DNA from: Artocarpus heterophyllus
Taxonomy: Eukaryota; Streptophyta; Magnoliopsida; Rosales; Moraceae
Direction of reading: 5' to 3'
DNA length: 64,000 bases
NCBI GenBank assembly: GCA_025403435.1
Contig: CM046351.1
Coordinates: 1,709,796-1,773,795, forward strand
In this document: one piece after another, positions 57,368 through 64,000 of the stretch
Layout of the letters: every line of letters begins with the position of its first letter
Numbering within the stretch: position 1 is the first letter of the stretch
Translations under genes and position numbers: made by a program
The notes under the pieces: generated by a model
The model's input: the letters and a program-made list of their open reading frames with translations, nothing else
What the model was told of the DNA's origin: nothing
Databases searched by the model: none

Positions 57368-60333
57368 TATAACGCCCTTATATGAAGGTTAACAGTATTG
57401 AATAAATAAAAATTAAATCTAAATACAATATCATTTTAAAACAATAAAATATTACCCATGGGTCCTTGAAACTAAACAGAAAATAAAAATAAACTGTAAA
57501 TACAAACCACAGTTTTAGTGTAGCACCAAATATTAAAATACAGCCATCATCACCATAGTATAATTCCTAAATAACTTAACACAACCAACACAAAAATAAT
57601 ACAAATCTTACATGTTCTAAACGAGTTACAAATAACAAAATCTTCTAACACAAAACCAGCAAAGTTGTTGCCTATTCCTCGTCAGATAAGTTGCACTGAG
57701 TTTCACCTGAGAGATGTAAATATGATAGGGATGAGCATCGATATGCCTAGTAGGGAAAATCATTACTCACCTTATGGTTTTATTCATTACCACATTAAAA
57801 CTGCATGATTAGTTAACTTACATCATATTCTAGATTATGAGGTTTATTATGATCACATCCCGTGGATACTATAGTTAATCATTACCAAGTTTCATAATTA
57901 GACATATATACAAATATTACCATTCATCGTTGTTCTTAGGTATCCACGTTAAATAGAGCATCACTTAACTCATCGAAACCCAAATGGGCGCGCTTGGCCA
58001 CCCTCCAAACATTCCAAAGGTGTTTTGGTGAGGGTACATCAAGCCTCGAGCCCTTATCAAGTGAATTCCTGTACAGTGCATCCTGAGACTTTCGACCCAA
58101 GGGAGCGTCATCACCTCCCTCTATTTTACCTTTTAGGGTATTCATACCCAAGAACGTAATCGCCGCCCTTTTCACGTCTCACCATTTCTCTCTAATTAAT
58201 CTTTGTTTATAAAGTTAGTTTTTCTAACCATGCTTTTCAATTTACAACAACCTGTGTCAATTCATTATGTTTTCTCGTTGTACAATACAGGACGAGTTCC
58301 ACATTATCAGGTTATAGATATAACCATATATATTCAAAATATCATATACATATCTTGCAACATAAAACAATAAAAATTTTAATTTACTAAAACTTCACAA
58401 AAGATGAGTATTAGAATCCATACCTTCCAAGCTTATTAACAATCTTTTAATCTCGGAATTAATTAACGTTAGCTCTACATACCCTTGACTCTAAGGCGTG
58501 CATAAGGACAAGTAAAACTACAGCACAACATATAACTACATCCATAATTGAATTATGTGTAAATCCATCTCACTAGTGTGCCATTAAAGTTTTTATGCAA
58601 TTTCTTTTTGAATACCAAAGTAAACAATTTTTGTCTTAAACACAATATAAAATACATACAAGTAATCTATATATTTTAGTCTCTAATAAGATTCATAAAT
58701 CATTTAGAATAGTATTGGAAAGGTTGCAAGACATTAAGGGATTAGAAGGTGAGCAAAGTTGAGTTCTTGGTTTAAGTTAGCAGTTGGTATACCATGGCAA
58801 ACTGGTGGTATACTTTTGCAAAAAGGCAGGTTCGCTATCTATAATCAACACATGGGTTAACATGTGGTTTACTTAAGGTAGACGGGTGGTTTACTGCCAC
58901 TAGCAGGTTTACTAATTTCCAATCTGAAAATTAAAAAGTTCATAGAAAATAAATACAACTCCGATTTCGGCTCATGATAGCTCGTTGGAAAGCTTAGGAC
59001 GTCTACGTTTTAAATATGTAAACCAATTTATAAAATTCATCTTCATTTAATCCCAAAATTTTAAGGAATAGCCACTGCCCATAGAGGTATTACAAAGTTT
59101 ATGAAAAGCCAAGTTTTTCTTTAACCTAAAGCATATTATCATTGTTCAAAATTTCAAAACCATTCCAAAATATGCAGCATGCATTATATAATCACAATAA
59201 ACATATTCTTATGAGTATTATACCAAAACCATTATCTAATCCTATCTCTAGCCTTTCTTGCAAATGATAATAAAAACATGCTTAAGTTTGCTCTTCAAGC
59301 TCAAAACTTTAAAACATTAACCATAGAGCTATGAAAACTAGTTATAAACATTCCTAACATGTTTTTAACATTGTTGTTAAACCAAAATAAAGGTATTGTT
59401 GTTAAACCAAAATAAAGGTTGGTTGTGGGTTTTAACTCAAGAGTTTTTGTTCATAAATGCTCAAATATGCATGTTAACATAATTAGAAATTTGCATGAAT
59501 TTTGAACACGAAAATTATGCATTAAACATGGAGAAAACGCATACTAAAAACCATATTTAGATTAAGGAAACCTACCTCAAAACTCCTTTGAAAAGTACCA
59601 AAGTTTGGATTAAAAATCAAGCTTGTGCTCTTGAAGTTAGTTGGCCATAGAGGTGGCAGTTTTGGTTGGTTTTTAGACAGGAAAATGAACTGTGTTTCTT
59701 GATGATTTTGGCTGAGTTTGGACCATGTTCTTGGTGATTCTCGGGCAAGAAAAAAGCTACCCTCTTTGGTGTTTTCAAGTGTGTTTAGTAGGCGTTTTAT
59801 TGCTCTAGTTGCTATGGTATGACGAGAAGTTTCTTTGCTTTAATGGAGATAGTTGTAGTTGGACTTATGGCTGCCTTTGGAAAAGAACTTGTTGAGCTTT
59901 TGTTTCATCACAAATGAAAAGAGAAAGAGTGGGAGACGTAGAATAATAATAAAGGGCCAAATAAATAAAAAGCCAAAATAATTGAGGGGACAAATGGAGT
60001 AATTCATGGTAAAAAATAGAAGAAGTGAACAAAAAAAGGTAGTTGAGAAAATATCTCAATGTCTTCTCCAGAGACTTTTAGTAAAAATGAAAAGAAGGCT
60101 ACATAATTGAGTATTAATTTAGGGGGACAAGATTGGTAGAAGTAGGTATAGGAATGTTTTGAATGTCTCATATGGAGACTTTATGAGAAATTGCCCAAAG
60201 TGACACTTTTTATTTTTATAACTAGAACAACAAGGACAAACTTGATAATTTTAAATACTACAAAATTTTAAATTGTCACATTTTATTCATTAAATTTATA
60301 AGAATTATACCAATTAAAGTAACGGGTGTTACA
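57368..60333 (-). mobile_element. Probable solo LTR, about 2.97 kb, Ty3/gypsy type
   Basis: Ends TATAACGCCC at the left and GGGTGTTACA at the right, close to the TGTAACACCC...GGGTGTTACA ends of many plant gypsy LTRs, and flanked by GTTCT on both sides (57363-57367 and 60334-60338). No gag or pol, primer site or purine tract inside. Length and internal style (a cggctcatgatagctcgttg block, G/T-rich start when read on the minus strand) resemble the Tekay-like LTR in this window, which suggests minus orientation. A 27 bp tandem duplication is at about 59370-59422. The 79-codon frame 57936-58175 is not supported as a gene. Confidence 0.65.
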
Positions 60334-60338
60334 GTTCT

Positions 60339-61498
60339 ATTTAATTTTTATACCTTTGTACTTTGTGACCTCAAAGCAAAATTTGTTTGAAGATTTAATT
60401 TGGCAGGCTGTTTTCTAAGAAATAAAAAATAAATGGGCAAGAACAACCTTTTCTCATCTAACCAAATCCTTTGACTACCACTTCGTGTATGGATGGAGTA
60501 ACTAATTCTGTTTGTCCTCTTCGTAATTTTTTAGATATTTAAAAAGTGATAGAAATTATAGTTTTTATTATTTTTTAATTACAAATAATGTAAGTTTTTT
60601 TTATATAATAATAATAATAATAAAGTAATTATATTATAAAATTTTTATACATCACAATAAAAATAGTTCTAATACACTGTTATTGTTATTCTTTCAACCA
60701 ACCTAATTTATTTCTTTTTTTTTTTCTCTCTCTGAAGAAAAAGGAAGGAAAAGTTGTTTGGCCTCGATGTCTCATCGCATCAATCTAGCAAAAAAAAAAA
60801 AAAAAAAAGAAAAGAAAAAGTTACTTCAGTCACCATCCAACCATGGATGGCTGAGAGTAAATTTGAGTGGACAGGCCCCTGCCTCACCTTGCAAACTTCC
60901 TCCATACTATTCAAGTTTTCCATTCCCTCAATGGCCCATTTACTGCACAGGTGCATCCGAAAAGCTTTTTCACACTAGAATATTCTTCCCTCTCTCTTTA
61001 TTTTTATTTATTTATTTTTTTTCCCATTTTCTATTTGACATAAGTATTTTATTACAACAAAGTCCCTGAAAATGATGTAAATATAATATTGACCTCCGGA
61101 ACCAAGCCAAACAGAACCCTACAAGACTATGCCTCCAAATAGAATTTTTTTTTAATACAGTCCATTCACCTGTCCATGTAAAGATAAATACAAATACTAA
61201 AAAAAAAATGAAAAATGAAAAAACATTGAAAAAAAAAAAAAGAGAAACCAAAACCAAAACCATATATAAAAAAGAAAAAAGAAAAAAAAAACACAAAGCC
61301 CCCAAAACACCATCTTTATCTCCATGTCTTCACTCTCTCTCCATTTCACACAGCTTCTAAAACTAGAAGCCAAGTCACTAAAAGAGAAAGAGAGAGATTT
61401 TCAGTCTCTCTCCATTTCACAGAGCTTCTAAAACTAGAAGTATAGTCGGATATATATACATATATATATAGAGAGAGAGAAAGAGAAGTGGGTTGAAA
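60339..61498. other. 5' flank of the protamine-P1-like gene
   Basis: A MITE-like AT-rich piece with atgtaagttttttttatata and taaaatttttatacatcac cores lies at 60545-60700. Long A runs are at 60790-60808 and 61200-61290. Just before the gene, a leader duplication (61331-61441) and a TA/GA microsatellite (61450-61485) with a TATA-like sequence. Confidence 0.5.
61331..61441 (+). repeat. Duplicated leader segment of the protamine-P1-like gene
   Basis: tctctctccatttcacacag plus cttctaaaactagaag (about 61335-61371) recurs at about 61406-61441 with one change, about 71 bases downstream. Both copies contain the small palindrome CTTCTAAAACTAGAAG. Confidence 0.85.
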
Positions 61499-62527
61499 AT
61501 GAAGTTATCAGCAAAGCCCCTATCAAGTCCCGGCCGTACAGAGAAGTTCCCGCCGCCATTGATGAGGTTCCTGAGAACAAACGTCGGAAGCAAAAGTAGA
61601 GGAAGGTCACGTTCAAGCCCCATGTTCGTCCGAAAAAAGAACACCACCAAAGGCAACAATTCCGCTATGGAAACGACTCAAGAACCTTCCTCTCCCAAAG
61701 TCACATGCATGGGCCAAGTCCGAGTCAAAAGATCCTCCAAAGAACGACCGAAAAAGAAGCCCCCCAAACCACCCTCTTCTTGTCGCTGCCAATGTGTTCC
61801 CGGAAAATATCTCTTATTTTTGCGTCACTTTCCCGGGAAAATTTTGCCCAGACCCAAGTTGCGCCGGACCGTTTGGAGCAAGTGGGCATCTTCCTTTCAG
61901 CTCAGTTTTCGCAGGAAAGTTGGGACTCGTGGAGAAGATTCGTCGAAGAATATTGGGTCGGGATTTGAAGAGAAAAGTAAAGATTCAGAAGATTCAGAAC
62001 AAGAAGATGAAGATGAAAAAGAAGCCAAAAATGAGATTTTTCTGTCTTCCATTCCTCCTCCCAAAAACGCTCTGATTCTTACTCGGTGTAGATCCGCTCC
62101 GTACAGGTCTTCTTCTCTGGCTTGTAGATTCTGGGGTTCGCCATTGAAGTCAGAAGAAGAAGAAGAACAGAAAAAAGAGACTGAAAACAAAAAAGTCGAA
62201 GAAGAAGAAGAAGAAAAAGAGAAACCCAAGTTGAAAATGGAGAGACTTTCATGTGAAGAATCGAAAATGGAGGATTCAGAGGAGATTGAAAAAAAGCCGA
62301 GACTTTCCAACAAGGAATTCGAAGCTTCGGAGATTGGGAAAAGATTATCGGAATCTTCGAAAACAGAAGAAAAAGAAAAAGAAGAAGGGCTTGTTGAAAG
62401 GCCATTGGTGTTGACGAGGTGCAAATCGGAACCGGCGAGAACCGGAGAGAAGCTTGATCCAGAGTTGGGTTTCTGGAGAAACAGGAAGTTGGGTATATTA
62501 AATTCATGCTCAGAAAGTGTTTTGTGA
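61499..62527 (+). CDS. Lys/Glu-rich protamine-P1-family-like plant protein
   Basis: Intronless 342-residue frame from the ATG at 61499; it starts MKLSAKPLSSPGRTEKFPPP. The N-terminal half is very basic (Arg/Lys/Ser/Pro, including VKRSSKERPKKKPPKPP), with a short SSCRCQCVPGKY segment near 100. The C-terminal half alternates acidic and Lys-rich runs. The motif LTRC(R/K)S(A/E)P occurs twice, near residues 194 and 305, each after a hydrophobic lead; such repeats are seen in the plant family that Arabidopsis databases label protamine P1 family (for example At2g37100, next to IRX9 as I recall). Function unknown; nuclear location is only an inference from composition. Antisense frames of up to 175 codons across it reflect the biased composition. 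Confidence 0.8.
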   Translation: MKLSAKPLSSPGRTEKFPPPLMRFLRTNVGSKSRGRSRSSPMFVRKKNTTKGNNSAMETTQEPSSPKVTCMGQVRVKRSSKERPKKKPPKPPSSCRCQCVPGKYLLFLRHFPGKILPRPKLRRTVWSKWASSFQLSFRRKVGTRGEDSSKNIGSGFEEKSKDSEDSEQEDEDEKEAKNEIFLSSIPPPKNALILTRCRSAPYRSSSLACRFWGSPLKSEEEEEQKKETENKKVEEEEEEKEKPKLKMERLSCEESKMEDSEEIEKKPRLSNKEFEASEIGKRLSESSKTEEKEKEEGLVERPLVLTRCKSEPARTGEKLDPELGFWRNRKLGILNSCSESVL

Positions 62528-64000
62528 TTAATTATTACAATTTTTTTTTTCGGTTTCTTATATTTACTCCGTTTAATTCTTCCACTAATTTTTGGTAAAC
62601 TAAAGTCTAAAAACTCAATATAGTTTTACTTCACGAAATGTAATACTTTTTTTGGTGGCAAGATTGGGTTTCCTTTTTTTTTATTATTATTGTTTTTTAA
62701 TCTTTACATCTGGGGTTGTTTGAGAGAATCTCCATCAGCGCCATGTTATTATTATTATTATTATTTTTTTTTTTTTTAAGAAGAAGAAGGAAAAAAAAGA
62801 AGAGCTTACCTTGTAGGAGATTATAGAAGAAAGAAACAAAATGAAATTCAGTGTTTGTTTGTTTGTTCATTTTCTCTCCTGCCATATAGCTCATGGGCAG
62901 CTGTAATTATTTATTACTGTTTTTTCTAGTTAATTTTTTTATTTCTTCCCAAGAGTTTCATATTCACAGTTACAGTTTTCTATGCTTTTGCTTTGTAAGG
63001 TGTTTTTAACTTTTAATTATTACAAAGTGAGATTAACTTGAGCACCTTTGGATACTCTGACCAACTTTTGTTTTTCCCTTTTTTTAGTAGAAATAAAAGG
63101 CTAAGCATTTTACAATAATAGCCACTTTCTTTTGTGGGACGTGAATGAGATACCACCAGCGAGTATTATCTTTCAACGTGAACCGTTAGACACGGAGGAA
63201 ATCATAATTTTGATCAAATTTAGACATAGTTTCTACTAGAGAAATCCTCGTAATAATGGGGCGTTTGGTTATGTTCTTAGAATTTTTTAAAATATTTTTA
63301 TATATTTTTTGAGATAAAAATTTTAAAAATATTTTTAGTATAATTTTTAATTTTTATTTCAAAATATAAAATATTTTTACCTGTTTTAAAAACATAACCA
63401 AACAGCCCCAATATTTCCAAGAGATGGACCCCACATATTTGTTTTAAGGTATCTTAGATAGTGACCGCTTAGATTGGCTATTGGCCTTGTCCGGTGGATG
63501 AAGGTAAAATTTTTTCTTAAAATTCAAACTTAGGTTGGCAAACTAGTAAGCTTACTGAAATTGTATCAATGGTCACAAAACAGAGCAAAAGTTCCTGTAC
63601 TTGTGAAAGATACGTGGCCTAGTAGGTTGTTCCTCGGAGGACACTTTTTTTTATTTTTTATTTTTAATGAAAATAGGGCCATGTGTTTATTTTCCAGGTT
63701 TATAGGGATATAGACCATTTAAGTTCCCACATGCAGAGCTGTCATCTTGATTCTGATCTAACTTGACTCATCTCCACATGGAGGTTTGGTCAAATTTAGG
63801 AGAAGCTTATTTACATTCATCAAATGTCAACCTTAAGCTTGAGCCAAATAAATAAATAAATAAAAAATAAAGAGAAGTCTTTAAGCTTGTAGAGTTAAGC
63901 TAATGATGTATATTTGGATGTACTCCTTTTTTTTCCTTTGCTAAAATATATGCATTTGTCTTGTCATTAAGGATTGTCCTTTTAATTGTTGAATTAATTT
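62528..64000. other. 3' flank of the last gene
   Basis: No gene. A TTA microsatellite lies at 62745-62766. A MITE is at 63258-63409. The remainder is AT-rich sequence without recognisable features. Confidence 0.5.
63258..63409. mobile_element. MITE with GGGGC(T)GTTTGGTTATGTT ends
   Basis: Left end GGGGCGTTTGGTTATGTT and right end (reverse complement) GGGGCTGTTTGGTTATGTTT pair over about 18 bases apart from one indel; total 152 bp. AAT flanks it on both sides (63255-63257 and 63410-63412), fitting a 3 bp target duplication. Related pieces lie at 47343-47512 and 51596-51755. Confidence 0.8.

Noticed and set aside
57936..58175. 79-codon reverse-strand frame
   Set aside because: Within the probable solo LTR; no family motif.
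61897..62507. Antisense frames of 175 and 142 codons
   Set aside because: Opposite the Lys/Glu-rich gene; Ser/Phe/Leu-rich mirror composition.

Overview
This window is nuclear DNA of a flowering plant, a core eudicot. It is AT-rich with intron-split genes, and every recognisable gene resembles an Arabidopsis family: IRX9, SmF, a PLS-class PPR protein, the DEAD-box helicase RH57, importin alpha-9, LPP-gamma, a POLAR-like protein and a protamine-P1-like protein. The species cannot be named from the sequence. I saw no rRNA, tRNA, CRISPR array or bacterial-style operon. All alignments were done by eye.

Layout. 1-11277: most of a Ty3/gypsy (Tekay/Del-like chromovirus) element with about 3.2 kb LTRs; its gag and pol are full of stops. 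11278-15379: AT-rich intergenic DNA with small transposon relics. 15380-18207 (-): IRX9 (GT43), three exons. 19384-21268 (-): SmF, five exons. 22906-25191 (+): intronless PPR gene. 25939-35852 (-): a decayed RH57 helicase gene, one intron of which holds a 5594 bp Reina-like gypsy element (28516-34109) with identical-looking LTRs, a 5 bp target duplication and one open 1580-residue polyprotein. 38845-42561 (-): IMPA9, eleven exons. 42562-46626: expanded divergent intergenic region holding a dense AACGACA array and MITEs. 46627-47298 (+): LPP-gamma. 50803-54030 (+): POLAR-like gene, four exons. 55289-56149: hAT-like element containing a copy of its own flanking DNA. 57368-60333: probable solo LTR. 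61499-62527 (+): Lys/Glu-rich protamine-P1-like gene. The rest is MITE-rich spacer.

The genes are ordinary and mostly housekeeping: secondary-wall xylan synthesis, spliceosome core, organelle RNA processing, nuclear import, lipid phosphate metabolism and cell polarity. They do not form a pathway. IMPA9 and LPP-gamma are also neighbours in Arabidopsis (At5g03070/At5g03080), which points to old microsynteny.

Most worth following up: the strand-biased AACGACA array (43.3-45.0 kb), with smaller clusters near the 5' ends of SmF, PPR, RH57 and IMPA9; the RH57 pseudogene with its young insertion; an RNase H catalytic Asp replaced by Ala in the otherwise open Reina-like polyprotein; three GC-AG introns among 19 predicted; and the hAT-like element that carries a copy of its own flank.
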